A DNA stretch of 41,651 nucleotides from a virus: positions 1-41,651 of IMG/VR virus record IMGVR_UViG_3300007611_000283. One strand, 5' to 3'. Every line of letters starts with the position of its first letter. Position 1 is the first letter of the stretch. The position numbers and the translations under genes are program-made. Positions 17,201 to 26,191 of the stretch are shown here, piece by piece. Below the pieces are notes generated by a model, which had not been told where the DNA came from, did no database searches, and saw only the letters and a list, made by a program, of their open reading frames with translations.

Positions 17201-18085
17201 GGAGCAATTAAGAAGAATCAATTTTCACAAACCGGTTTTATTCGCAGAGATAACACTTCATCAAATGCAAACGACGTTGATTACAGTATAGTAGAAGCAT
17301 CAGCGGCATATACAGGCGCGTCAGATAATAACAAATTAATACAGCGCGACAGTAATGGCGATTTTGCGGCCAGAATAGGCGATTTATCCAAACTACAGAT
17401 CGACAGCAGAGACGCGCTAGATACAACCGTTACAGCAACCGGCGGATATTTACAGATTTATGCTTACGAAGGAGCAGGGGGTATATTCCTTTCTGATGGT
17501 AGTCTTGCTAGCGATAAAAAGAACCAGTATAGAAACGATGTTCACGAGTTTAAAACATTGGACGGTGCCGACGATGCACCTGTTACGTGTAGCCAAGTTC
17601 AGACATCTTCTCTTACAACTGGCGGAAATACTCAGCCCGGAACCGTTACAGGAAGGTGGACGCTTACCGGAACTTCACCCAACGAGTCAAGATTTGAAGC
17701 AACATATTCGGCAGACGTTGCCGAATACTACGAAGGTGACAGAGAATACGAAGTAGGCACTGTGCTTGTGTTCGGTGGCGACAAAGAAGTAACTACAACT
17801 ACCAGATATGCAGACACAAGGATAGCAGGAGTTGTTTCGAACACAGCAGGCTTTGCAATGTTTACAGGCTGTCCCGGTTTAAAAAATCTAGTTGCACTTA
17901 CAGGAAGGGTTCCTGTTAAGGTATTAGGAAAAATACGCAAGGGCGATATACTTGTCACGTCTGAAATAGAAGGAGTTGCGGTGAGGTCACCAGAAGTAGT
18001 TCCCGGTGCCATTGTAGGAAAAGCTATACAAGACTACGACGGCGACGGCGTAGGCGTAATAGAAGTAGCGGTAGGGAGATCATAA
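11222..18085 (+). CDS. Giant tail-fibre / adhesin protein (2287 residues)
   Basis: The N-terminal 40 residues (DIGDVGNDGTGDSIRDSF then KVNDNFRELY) form a module shared with the 20016 and 20283 proteins. Next are a serine/glycine-rich shaft, a VNLYVATTGSDERDDLG block near residue 240 and glycine-rich GGNGATA/GGGGTGA repeats near 320-450. A region near residues 550-600 (EAGIYEEHFPLKIPPNTAIIG) resembles a pectin-lyase-type helix. About four copies of a beta module follow, each starting with a His-(Gly)-Leu motif, near residues 978, 1310, 1372 and 1482. The C-terminus from about 2160 (ADVAEYYEGDREYEVGT, then DTRIAGVVS) resembles the C-terminal regions of cyanophage fibres and perhaps the autocleaving Peptidase_G2 domain. 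It is probably a long host-recognition or baseplate-attached structure. Confidence 0.85.
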   Translation: MARKIVDIGDVGNDGTGDSIRDSFRKVNDNFRELYSSLGLGERLTFIGLDDTPATYAGNENALLTVNQTTDGLKFKQIIGGTGVSIDQTTNSNQITINSEFSDVAGDPAPNLGGALNALSGGERYPIGNLPDLTVNTETQDSINQLTNTHGSQANDPDRLAVNKAYADSKVSLGGVDGIDPVTGQSDSAFGRMTGPLVLSRNPQDSDDEVFDGLVAATKNYVDNAGFASGVNLYVATTGSDERDDLGKEKQGRSLAFAYKSIEAACKRAEEITLESQLELGPYRKLLTFGEREGICTLAEIDVADISGTGFAGNITMSVDTLEITNPGTNYRIGDRLELVGGNGATAIIEVLATASTPGAITSFQQVSSGLYTSLPGSTNVETTTDSEFGEGAEFNVTYKVAQISVTNGGNDYTLVSPRAEGGGGTGAFGEATIDNGSIISIEVTDPGQGFTDVPVLKVDLPRFRIRTNGKQTDFTGETTTDSVEAFRTRDIREGLLLQGENSNAIARILAHDGTLDSEGNEIFDVEILSGTFEINEPISYGAPANQTQICIFVEAGIYEEHFPLKIPPNTAIIGDEFRRTIVRPKKGTSSSPWAFQRFRRDLIIPDPDTSASRSLSISEDQEDPTPDNETNNLVIGERLFGYHYLQNSADPVYPKISNPGGFSAAARLLELNRQFLQEEVIAWINAQVQNNIAPFSTSFSYDSERCKKDVGLITDSIIFDLRYGEYFRTVSAGLKYYETASGRIAITTQLSETTAAINRWLQLAQGVINNEVISNTEQNTVNQIIDQAFDSKPNSNAVLNDLTEVLIDVIDGSGSVNYPKENNQMDVFLMNDADIIRAVTCQGHGGFMMVLDPTGQVLAKSPYCQESASFSKSINEWTFAGGMFVDGFAGNLQFFHDSTDNPTRIKVSGLDRVPLLPASFIVADTRFTINYIRNFQYNKEGSTATFVLDETTPFNLAPGAQECTISVDEPAVITKNDHGLTGGTTVVFSAEGVGSSLPAGIEEGKEYYVLPGEITPNTFRIEELPGTGVGVETTSPGSGTLKYQVKYEVLMPGNRSMLSNDFTQVNDMGFGLLATNGGLTEAVSMFTYYNFASYYALNGAQIRSVGGSSAHGVYGLVAAGSDPLEVPTPTDPYYDFAQRVICKASPASFANEQEGLSVFVEGYDYTPLENGELEVDHSNFIVRYPVTSVSTDGLPEGVARLNLSSDSTGNFEGLFQSIPDGTKMSYRVKSTLVLTGQLEDVAVRPSTGLVLNETPEVYRVLQFSAYSNEVDEEFEIEVVTTGNPGELSVLTEITEIASDSSFEYFITANNHRLRIGDTFVPTTSSNGLLEGVTYFVVEVPNYNEFVLSTLEAGDPPPAGTFTTGNVSVKGVRPHKLINGYTIAFNTTGSLPTGLGPEEYFVIEDGLTDTVFQISESKNGNPVEITDTGSGVHTYFQTGLTKTTTRENYNYNDMTLFQPQLPATPPQEVTISIGASATFTTAEPHGLQSQDVIRFFTTGELPTPVTIGQNFFVQNIISPTEFQVSAVYPIIGVVALDTSGTQSGTHSFSKVQGSAGDREFAVVPVAPQDRSRIPGSKFVFKGEEYIINEYVSEGDLSEPYAILRLNRDLVDSIVSYTSSYTIQSAVPVRDQRALGTLTVRIALTRVTSHDLLEIGTGSYADTNYPNEIFGDSVNAPDESNEVVERDVGRVFFVTTDQFGNFKVGPYFKVDQGTGSVTFAASIALSNLDGLGFKRGVPISEFSVDATFADNAVDTVPTENATRVYIERRLGISHGGAVVPSGSLIPSETGGFMALDGQLAMKNTMSLGDNKIADLADPTNPQDAVNLRSVTFANLQDFDITNIQANQILTFTGVGNEAVNVDVVGDVSFNLESTANTLDVQIVPDTIIDTDVKLPTNNTEFEADGILQSKLNMNLAQTLEEAESGDLQTIQSTLGVASFNDAEFVSTDGWIELKDNGIVTTKIEQINAKHVIANPSVTIDNVIAVSYEDVINDGGAIKKNQFSQTGFIRRDNTSSNANDVDYSIVEASAAYTGASDNNKLIQRDSNGDFAARIGDLSKLQIDSRDALDTTVTATGGYLQIYAYEGAGGIFLSDGSLASDKKNQYRNDVHEFKTLDGADDAPVTCSQVQTSSLTTGGNTQPGTVTGRWTLTGTSPNESRFEATYSADVAEYYEGDREYEVGTVLVFGGDKEVTTTTRYADTRIAGVVSNTAGFAMFTGCPGLKNLVALTGRVPVKVLGKIRKGDILVTSEIEGVAVRSPEVVPGAIVGKAIQDYDGDGVGVIEVAVGRS

Positions 18086-20273
<2,188 letters not shown>

Positions 20274-20282
20274 GGAAAAATA

Positions 20283-20852
20283 ATGGTAGATTTAATTAAC
20301 ATAGGTAACAGAGTAAATGACGGGCTAGGCGATGATCTACGCACTGCATTTGAAAAGGTTAACGCAAACTTTACTGAGTTGTCGAACGAATTGTCAACAA
20401 CTGCCGTAAATCTCGGTGAAACAGGCGCGGGTTTATTTAAGCAACAGACCGGCGCTACTCTAGAATTTAAAAGCCTAGTAGGCGGAAGAAAAATACGAAT
20501 CGACGAATTTCTCGATTCTGTAGAAATAAATTCTACTCAGCCAGATGCTTTTACACAGTTCGACACCGATTCTGGCAGCATCAAAGCAAGTACCTTTCAG
20601 CAGATAACTGTGCAGGGACAGTCGGCCGGAGCATCCTATTCCGGCGTCAAAGACATTGAGGTCACTGCAATTGGGTCAAGTCTGTTTATTAAAAACATTC
20701 TTCCGGTAACAGAAATACTACAAAACTATGATTTTGGTGCTATCGACGGGCAATTCGATAACGCAGTACAATTTAACACTGCAAATTCTAACATAGACTT
20801 TGGCACACTTCGAAGTGGAAGCAGAATAGACCTAGATCTCGGCGGAATATAG
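20283..20852 (+). CDS. Adhesin with shared N-terminal module
   Basis: A 189-residue protein. Residues 4-38 (INIGNRVNDGLGDDLRTAF, KVNANFTELS) repeat the module of the 11222 and 20016 proteins. The rest is a beta-rich domain (GAGLFKQQTGATLEFKSLVGG, DTDSGSIKASTFQQI) with no recognised enzyme motif. A GGAAAAATA run precedes the ATG. It is probably a structural component of the tail or fibre network. Confidence 0.7.
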   Translation: MVDLINIGNRVNDGLGDDLRTAFEKVNANFTELSNELSTTAVNLGETGAGLFKQQTGATLEFKSLVGGRKIRIDEFLDSVEINSTQPDAFTQFDTDSGSIKASTFQQITVQGQSAGASYSGVKDIEVTAIGSSLFIKNILPVTEILQNYDFGAIDGQFDNAVQFNTANSNIDFGTLRSGSRIDLDLGGI

Positions 20853-20856
20853 AATT

Positions 20857-23319
20857 ATGGCGATCGATTGGATCACACCTGCAGGAGACATAGGAATATT
20901 TTCTGAAAGAAACCTACTCGAAATAGAGTTAGAAGCTCGTTCCGCAGAAGGCGAAATAAGCTATTCTTTGTTGGCAGGCGATCTACCCAGGGGCTTGAGA
21001 CTAGAAGGCAATAAGATACTAGGTAGTCCAACAGAAGTTGCTAAATTTACCACCAGCAGATTTGCAATTAGAGCAAGCGACGGTGTTAGCATCAAAGATC
21101 GCACATTTGAGATCTCTGTTGACGGTGCGGACAGTCCAATTTTTCTTACTCCTGAAGGTTTTTTAAATGTGGGATCAGCAGACGCATACTTTGTCTTAGA
21201 TAATGCGCAGGTGAATTTACAACTAGTCGCAAGAGATCCTGATCTACTAGCCGGCCAACAATTAGAATTCTTTCTAATCCCCAATGCCGGCGAGCTCCCT
21301 CCGGGCCTCGAACTTTCGTCCTCCGGTTTAATCTCCGGGTTTACTGATCCTGTGTTTGCTATAAACTTTTCTAGAAACGCAGACGGCGGATACGATACAA
21401 ATCGATTTGATACAATACCACTTGACATTGGAGGAATAAACACCAACGGGTACGATTCTTTTTTCTACGACAACCAAACATTCGACTATAACGAACCTAA
21501 CATTATACCCAGAAGACTAAGTAGAATTTACAGTTTTACAGTGGGAATAACAGACGGCCTAGCAGTAGAAGAAAGATTATTTAAAATTTACGTGGTTACC
21601 GAAGAGTTTTTGAGAGCAGACAACAACATTTTAGAAGTAGATACCAATCTCTTTCAAGCAGATTCCGACGGTAACAGGGAACCTATTTGGATCACAGACA
21701 GTTACCTGGGAAGATATAGAGCCAAAAACTATGTAACACTGTTTTTAGAAGTTTATGATCCGCCCAGTCTACCTGGCGTAACTACCTATATATTAGAAAA
21801 TCAAAATCCCGATGGAACAGCCAGCGAACTTCCGCCTGGTATGAGCCTGGACACCGTTTCTGGGGAAGTTGCAGGATCCGTACCTTACCAAGATGCTGTA
21901 ACCAAACAATACAAATTTACTGTTTTGGCTATTAATTTTCCTGACACAGGAACTCCTTCATATAATTTACGAGGAGAATGGAGCAACTCTGTCATATACA
22001 ACAAAGACGATGCTGTAAAATTCGATGGTGATCTCTACATAGCAGCTCAAGTCAATAGAAACAACACACCCGAAGAGGGCGAGTTTTGGACTCTAGGCTA
22101 CACCACTGTACCAAAAACATTTACAATAGATATTATAGGCGAAATCGAAAGCTCGATTCAATGGACTACGCCCAGCAACAGAGGCGAACTAGCACCTAAT
22201 AAACCTAGTAATAAGTTTGTAAAGGCAGAAACAACAGCATACGGCGGACAGGTATTTTACAGTCTCGAAGACGGCGAACTTCCGCCAGGACTAACACTAC
22301 TGCCCACAGGAATTATAACAGGGAAAGTAAAACAGTTTGCAGACGAGGAAGGGCTCGGTCTCACAAGATTTTTTGAAAGCGACAGTGCAACAGATGACAG
22401 TGCAGGATCTAAAACATTTGATACAACATTTGACAGCAACTCAACAACATTCGATCGAAAATTCGATTTTACAGTAAAAGCTAGAGACTTTGCTAGCCTG
22501 GCTGAAACATTTAGAACCTTTAATATCACAATACCTGTTACTGAAAACAGAAGTTTTGCTAGCCTATATATAAAAGCTCTGCAAAACAAAGACAAAAGGC
22601 TCTATTGGAGTGATTTTATAACAGATGCAGAAATTTTTAGACCAGATGATTTGTATAGATACGGCGATCCCGAATATAGTGTGCAAACTGATCTTAGAGT
22701 TTTAATTTATGCAGGAATAGAATCTCAAGACGCCGTTGAATACGTACAGGCAATGAGCAGGAATCACTATAGAAAACGTATCTATTTTGGAGATGTAAAG
22801 ATCGCCGTTGCCAAAGATCCAGAAACACAGGAAACACTCTACGAAGCAGTTTATGTAGAAGTAAATGATGAATATGAAACGAACGGAAACAGCATTTCAC
22901 CTGAAATAGAACTAAGTGATTCTATAAACAGTCCTGTGTTGGTCAGCTACGATGCAATTACAATTGATAGCGACATTCCCTATGTAAGTGATAGCGATCA
23001 CCAGAGAATATTCCCCAACAGCATAACAAACATGCGCGATAGAATCGAGCGCATAGGCAAACGTGATAGAACATTTTTACCGTTATGGATGCGCAGTATA
23101 CAGGAATCCGGAACATTTGAGCTGGGATATACAAAAGCACTGGTTCTGTGTTATGCTAAACCTGATAGAGGGCAAACTGTTTTAGATAGAATACGTGCAA
23201 GTGGGTTCGATTTTAAACAACTGAACTTCGAAAGTGATAGATACGTAATAGATATTTTAGACGGGGAAATTGAAGATAAATATCTTGCATTTCCACAAAT
23301 TGGAGAAAAAGAACCGTGA
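20857..23319 (+). CDS. Large structural protein with repeated Ig-like (He_PIG) domains
   Basis: An 820-residue protein. The turn motif (G/S)-x-LPPGL-x-L followed by a second G-x-(I/V)-x-G turn occurs near residues 41, 144, 322 and 472, the signature of He_PIG/cadherin-like beta-sandwich domains used in adhesins. Between the third and fourth lies a segment near residues 374-412 (WSNSVIYNKDDAVKFDGDLY, ending GEFWTLG) that resembles a CBM5/12 carbohydrate-binding module. The C-terminal 250 residues (from ENRSFASLYIKALQNKDKR) are a different, more charged domain. Probably a baseplate-associated or fibre adhesin. Confidence 0.8.
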   Translation: MAIDWITPAGDIGIFSERNLLEIELEARSAEGEISYSLLAGDLPRGLRLEGNKILGSPTEVAKFTTSRFAIRASDGVSIKDRTFEISVDGADSPIFLTPEGFLNVGSADAYFVLDNAQVNLQLVARDPDLLAGQQLEFFLIPNAGELPPGLELSSSGLISGFTDPVFAINFSRNADGGYDTNRFDTIPLDIGGINTNGYDSFFYDNQTFDYNEPNIIPRRLSRIYSFTVGITDGLAVEERLFKIYVVTEEFLRADNNILEVDTNLFQADSDGNREPIWITDSYLGRYRAKNYVTLFLEVYDPPSLPGVTTYILENQNPDGTASELPPGMSLDTVSGEVAGSVPYQDAVTKQYKFTVLAINFPDTGTPSYNLRGEWSNSVIYNKDDAVKFDGDLYIAAQVNRNNTPEEGEFWTLGYTTVPKTFTIDIIGEIESSIQWTTPSNRGELAPNKPSNKFVKAETTAYGGQVFYSLEDGELPPGLTLLPTGIITGKVKQFADEEGLGLTRFFESDSATDDSAGSKTFDTTFDSNSTTFDRKFDFTVKARDFASLAETFRTFNITIPVTENRSFASLYIKALQNKDKRLYWSDFITDAEIFRPDDLYRYGDPEYSVQTDLRVLIYAGIESQDAVEYVQAMSRNHYRKRIYFGDVKIAVAKDPETQETLYEAVYVEVNDEYETNGNSISPEIELSDSINSPVLVSYDAITIDSDIPYVSDSDHQRIFPNSITNMRDRIERIGKRDRTFLPLWMRSIQESGTFELGYTKALVLCYAKPDRGQTVLDRIRASGFDFKQLNFESDRYVIDILDGEIEDKYLAFPQIGEKEP

Positions 23320-23891
23320 GTGAAATTCAATACTTAGGAATAAATGAAAATTTTCCTGTAGCAGGACAAGACAACGATACACAAGTTTTTAGAGACAATT
23401 TTGACACCATCAAAGAAAGTCTAAGAGTTGCACAGTCCGAAGTAGAAGCACTACAAGACTTTAGTGCAAAATTAAATCAAAACAATGATTTTGATGGCAA
23501 TAAAATTACAAATGGTGTTTTTGAAAACATATTTAACAGTAAGTTTACTGGCGGTTCCGTTACACAGAGCCCTACAACCATTGACTATAGAAACGGCAGT
23601 TACCAAATCTATATAGTTGCCGCAGACATAAACGTGGATTTCTTAAATTTGCCAGGGGACCCCAACGCAACAGATGCTCCCGAAGGTCAAGGTGAAATTG
23701 TTCTAGAATTTTACAACGACGGAACACAAAGAACAGTAAACTTTGTTACCAGCGGTGGAACAGTAATTAAGAAAGATCCCAGCTTCCCCGCAACACTAAC
23801 CGTAGACTCAGACACTGATCCTACATTTGTTAAAGTGTGGAGACATAACAGCGATGTGATATTCATGCAATATCTTGGGGTGTTTTCCTAA
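23316..23891 (+). CDS. Structural protein with attachment-like N-terminus (GTG start)
   Basis: A 191-residue protein starting with GTG, whose GTGA overlaps the TGA of the previous gene. Residues 8-36 (INENFPVAGQDNDTQVF, RDNFDTIKESL) match the rhythm of the shared adhesin module with its conserved Asn-Phe. A short coiled coil follows (VAQSEVEALQDFSAKL), then a beta domain. It is the last member of the adhesin cluster and is probably a tail or baseplate protein. Confidence 0.7.
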   Translation: MSEIQYLGINENFPVAGQDNDTQVFRDNFDTIKESLRVAQSEVEALQDFSAKLNQNNDFDGNKITNGVFENIFNSKFTGGSVTQSPTTIDYRNGSYQIYIVAADINVDFLNLPGDPNATDAPEGQGEIVLEFYNDGTQRTVNFVTSGGTVIKKDPSFPATLTVDSDTDPTFVKVWRHNSDVIFMQYLGVFS

Positions 23892-24124
23892 TGTTTCACC
23901 CTTTTCAGGGTAATTTAGAAGAACTTTCCGATGCTGACCTTGAAACCAAAATCAAGGATTTAAGCAAAAAATATCTATCTGCGCAACGTCAAAATAATCC
24001 TTATATCTTGACACAACTACAAACATTTATTACAATATACAGAGAAGAATTAACAACTCGGTCTCTCAAGAAAAAGACCGGCAATGACGACGATAGTCTC
24101 GATCAATTAATTAATGTCGAATAA
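23891..24124 (+). CDS. Small helical phage protein
   Basis: A 77-residue, highly helical and charged protein (EELSDADLETKIKDLSKKYL). The ATG overlaps the TAA of the previous gene by one base, and its end overlaps the next by 11 bases. Proteins of this size and pattern sit between baseplate genes and the gp31-like gene in other T4-like marine phages. The function is unknown. Confidence 0.6.
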   Translation: MFHPFQGNLEELSDADLETKIKDLSKKYLSAQRQNNPYILTQLQTFITIYREELTTRSLKKKTGNDDDSLDQLINVE

Positions 24125-24587
24125 AAATTCTATGCAAGACCTTATTGAAGGCGTAAGAATGTTCGGTCCGGACGTTCTATTATACGCCGATACCAAAGAC
24201 GATCTCGAACAATATAAAAATAGACTAGTTGAAGAACATCTCAAATACCCCGTTCCAAAAGAGCCAGATCCAAATGCGTGGTTTGTTCCTCAAGAATATC
24301 GAGATCTAGACATAGAAAGCCATGTTTTATCCCTCTGTAACACAAAAGAAGAACACGTTCGAGTTGAACAGGAAATGACCCTATACAAGAAAAAGAACAT
24401 GCTCGACGTGTTGCGTTGCATGAAATATATTGTTGATACACTAAAGGCCAACAACATTGTGTGGGGTGTCGGACGAGGCTCAAGCGTGGCAAGTTATGTG
24501 CTCTTTTTACTAGGGGTTCATAGGGTGGACAGTATTAAATACAAACTACCAATAGAAGAATTTTTCAAGGAGACCGCAGATGGGTAA
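24114..24587 (+). CDS. Orphan DnaE-palm-like protein without catalytic aspartates
   Basis: A 157-residue protein. Residues 81-151 follow the entry to the palm of bacterial DNA polymerase III alpha (DnaE): a helix (RVEQEMTLYKKKNMLDVLR), then ANNIVWGVGRGSSVASYVLF with the GRGS phosphate-binding loop at 120-123, then the block VHRVDSIKYKLPIEEFF. In DnaE the catalytic PDxDxD follows directly, but this protein ends there with KETADG, so it cannot be a polymerase. It may bind nucleotide or DNA, or mimic host DnaE. It overlaps both neighbours and lies between structural genes and gp31. Confidence 0.6.
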   Translation: MSNKNSMQDLIEGVRMFGPDVLLYADTKDDLEQYKNRLVEEHLKYPVPKEPDPNAWFVPQEYRDLDIESHVLSLCNTKEEHVRVEQEMTLYKKKNMLDVLRCMKYIVDTLKANNIVWGVGRGSSVASYVLFLLGVHRVDSIKYKLPIEEFFKETADG

Positions 24588-24804
24588 GGTATACAAAAGC
24601 CTTAAAGGTAAAGAAGTTGATATGGAAAGGCTATCTCTCCAAAACGAACTAGAACCAGCAGTTGGGAATATTCGAGTAAATGCAAGAGGTGACGAATTAG
24701 GACCTCGCGGAGAGATTGTGAGAACACGTGAAGAGATTTTAAAGGATTACTACAATAAAAATCCTCGCAGTGTGCGAGAAGATGAAATTTCTAAGGATCA
24801 ATAA
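24580..24804 (+). CDS. Conserved small phage protein
   Basis: A 74-residue charged protein (MGKVYKSLKGKEVDMERLS, then NIRVNARGDELGPRGEIVR). I recognise this layout as a short conserved protein of T4-like marine phages, but no role is established. Its start overlaps the previous gene by 8 bases and has an AAGGAG nearby. Its stop directly abuts the gp31-like gene, so the two are probably co-translated. Confidence 0.65.
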   Translation: MGKVYKSLKGKEVDMERLSLQNELEPAVGNIRVNARGDELGPRGEIVRTREEILKDYYNKNPRSVREDEISKDQ

Positions 24805-25206
24805 ATGTCAGTGTATGCTATAGAAGGCAAAGTTCGCGCTAAAGGCGAAGATATTTTGGTTAGAGATATGTATTTCGGCGAAATGAAAACCGCCGGTGGA
24901 ATTATCCTTAACAACGACGACGCAAAAGGCCACGGTGTTAAGCCACGTTGGGCCAAAGTGTTTGATATTGGGCCCACCCAAAAAAATCTCGAATTCGGTG
25001 TCGGTGATTGGATACTACTGGAACACGGCCGCTGGAGTAGAAAAATAAAAATTGCAGACGGCGATGACGAGTTTGAGATTCAAAAAGCAGATCCCGACGG
25101 TATTATAGGTATTTTTACTGGCGAAGGGAAGCCAAACATGGATTATATTGGTCAGGAACACAGCGACGGCGAAAGTTTTACAGTTGACCCTAGCGATTTT
25201 ATGTAA
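24805..25206 (+). CDS. 31: GroES-like co-chaperonin (gp31 type)
   Basis: A 133-residue protein with the GroES beta-barrel pattern: KVRAKGEDILVRDMYFGEMK, then the mobile loop TAGGIILNNDDAKGHGVKPRW (GroES G-G-I-x-L-x3-A), then AKVFDIGP and VGDWILLEHGRW. The IIL triplet should contact host GroEL. In T4, gp31 replaces GroES so that GroEL can fold the capsid protein gp23. The inserted loop after the mobile segment and the acidic C-terminus (DGESFTVDPSDF) distinguish it from host GroES. It lies in an operon with phage genes of mixed role. Confidence 0.85.
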   Translation: MSVYAIEGKVRAKGEDILVRDMYFGEMKTAGGIILNNDDAKGHGVKPRWAKVFDIGPTQKNLEFGVGDWILLEHGRWSRKIKIADGDDEFEIQKADPDGIIGIFTGEGKPNMDYIGQEHSDGESFTVDPSDFM

Positions 25207-25209
25207 ACC

Positions 25210-25449
25210 ATGTACCTAAGAAAAAAAGATTGGAACCCCCAAGATCTTAAAACTCAAATAATGCAAATAGCACGAGAATGTAAAAGCCCTTACAACGAGG
25301 GCTTTACTTCCTTTGAGCTCAAAAAAGAACTATACGAGCTTAAATTCCTCTTAGATGAACAAATCGAGACTTGTCCGCAGTTTGCAGGCGAAGAGGAATG
25401 GTTGCATGAAAGAGAAAAAGAAACTATTATAAAGCATCTATCAAAATAA
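25210..25449 (+). CDS. Small unknown acidic helical protein
   Basis: A 79-residue protein, mostly helical (LKKELYELKFLLDEQIETC), starting 3 bases after the gp31 stop. No family is recognised. It is followed by AAGGAG and the MazG-like gene, so it belongs to the same operon. Confidence 0.55.
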   Translation: MYLRKKDWNPQDLKTQIMQIARECKSPYNEGFTSFELKKELYELKFLLDEQIETCPQFAGEEEWLHEREKETIIKHLSK

Positions 25450-25458
25450 GGAGAAACA

Positions 25459-25824
25459 ATGTCTAATCCTTTCAAGGATCAATCTGACTTTATGACTGCG
25501 TGTGACCAAACTGTGGGAGAGCCCAATCCAGAACAAATGGGCATGTATGTAAAACTAATCGCCGAAGAAATGAACGAATTGATCGAAGCAATCGACGATC
25601 AAGACGAGGTTGAAGTACTGGATGCACTCGTCGATATTCTAGTTGTGACTATTGGCGCGGGACACTCGATGGGTGCAGATTTAGAAGGTGCGTGGAATGA
25701 AGTGATGCGCACAAACTTTGCCAAGGTAGATTCCGAAACAGGAAAGGTTTGCAAGAGAGATGACGGGAAAGTATTAAAACCAGAAGGCTGGCAACCTCCC
25801 GAACTGGCACCTTATGTCCGATAA
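25459..25824 (+). CDS. mazG: MazG-like nucleotide pyrophosphohydrolase
   Basis: An all-helical 121-residue protein with the MazG-type metal-binding pattern: IAEEMNELIEAID (ExxE) and, one helix later, EVLDALVDILVVTIG (ExxD). The C-terminal TNFAKVDSETGKVCKRDDGK and KPEGWQPPEL resemble phage MazG-like dNTP/NTP hydrolases. These may clean nucleotide pools or tune alarmone levels in infected cells. It is one catalytic domain, smaller than E. coli MazG (263 residues). A clear AAGGAG precedes the ATG. It overlaps the next gene by 11 bases. Confidence 0.8.
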   Translation: MSNPFKDQSDFMTACDQTVGEPNPEQMGMYVKLIAEEMNELIEAIDDQDEVEVLDALVDILVVTIGAGHSMGADLEGAWNEVMRTNFAKVDSETGKVCKRDDGKVLKPEGWQPPELAPYVR

Positions 25825-26191
25825 TAAGTCAAAGATGGTTGCAGAAAATCCCATGAGTCTGCCCTATGGCAGCAATGTGGGTGCACCTGCAATTACTGTC
25901 CCAGACAATCTTGGATTTAGAACTAGGCACAATACTGCTAACCACCACTTAAATCAACAATTAGATGAAATAAAAGAACAATATGAAGCATTATTAAAAC
26001 TTGCAGAGGATACACAACTCTGTTATACTGCACGTTACAACTTTATTCCTATAGTTGGTAAAACTTACCACTTGTATTGGACAGGACACGATTATATGTT
26101 AAGCTTGCTTTCTCCCGACGACTGGGATTTTGGCGAATTCATCGGCAGCTTTACATACGACACAAACGACATTTGGAAGAGACAAAAATGA
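25814..26191 (+). CDS. DUF2452-like protein
   Basis: A 125-residue protein with the layout I associate with DUF2452: an N-terminal NPMSLPYGSNVGAPAI block, a central helix, and YNFIPIVGKTYHLYWT, then LSPDDWDFGEFIGSF with conserved aromatic residues. The family's function is unknown; it occurs in bacteria and large phages. It overlaps mazG by 11 bases, and its TGA overlaps the clamp-loader ATG (ATGA). Confidence 0.65.
   Translation: MSDNKSKMVAENPMSLPYGSNVGAPAITVPDNLGFRTRHNTANHHLNQQLDEIKEQYEALLKLAEDTQLCYTARYNFIPIVGKTYHLYWTGHDYMLSLLSPDDWDFGEFIGSFTYDTNDIWKRQK

Noticed and set aside
24114-24587. Truncated DNA polymerase III alpha gene (pseudogene)
   Set aside because: The ORF has its own start, overlaps neighbours in the usual phage manner and ends cleanly; no further DnaE sequence follows in any frame, so it reads as a real small gene and not decay.
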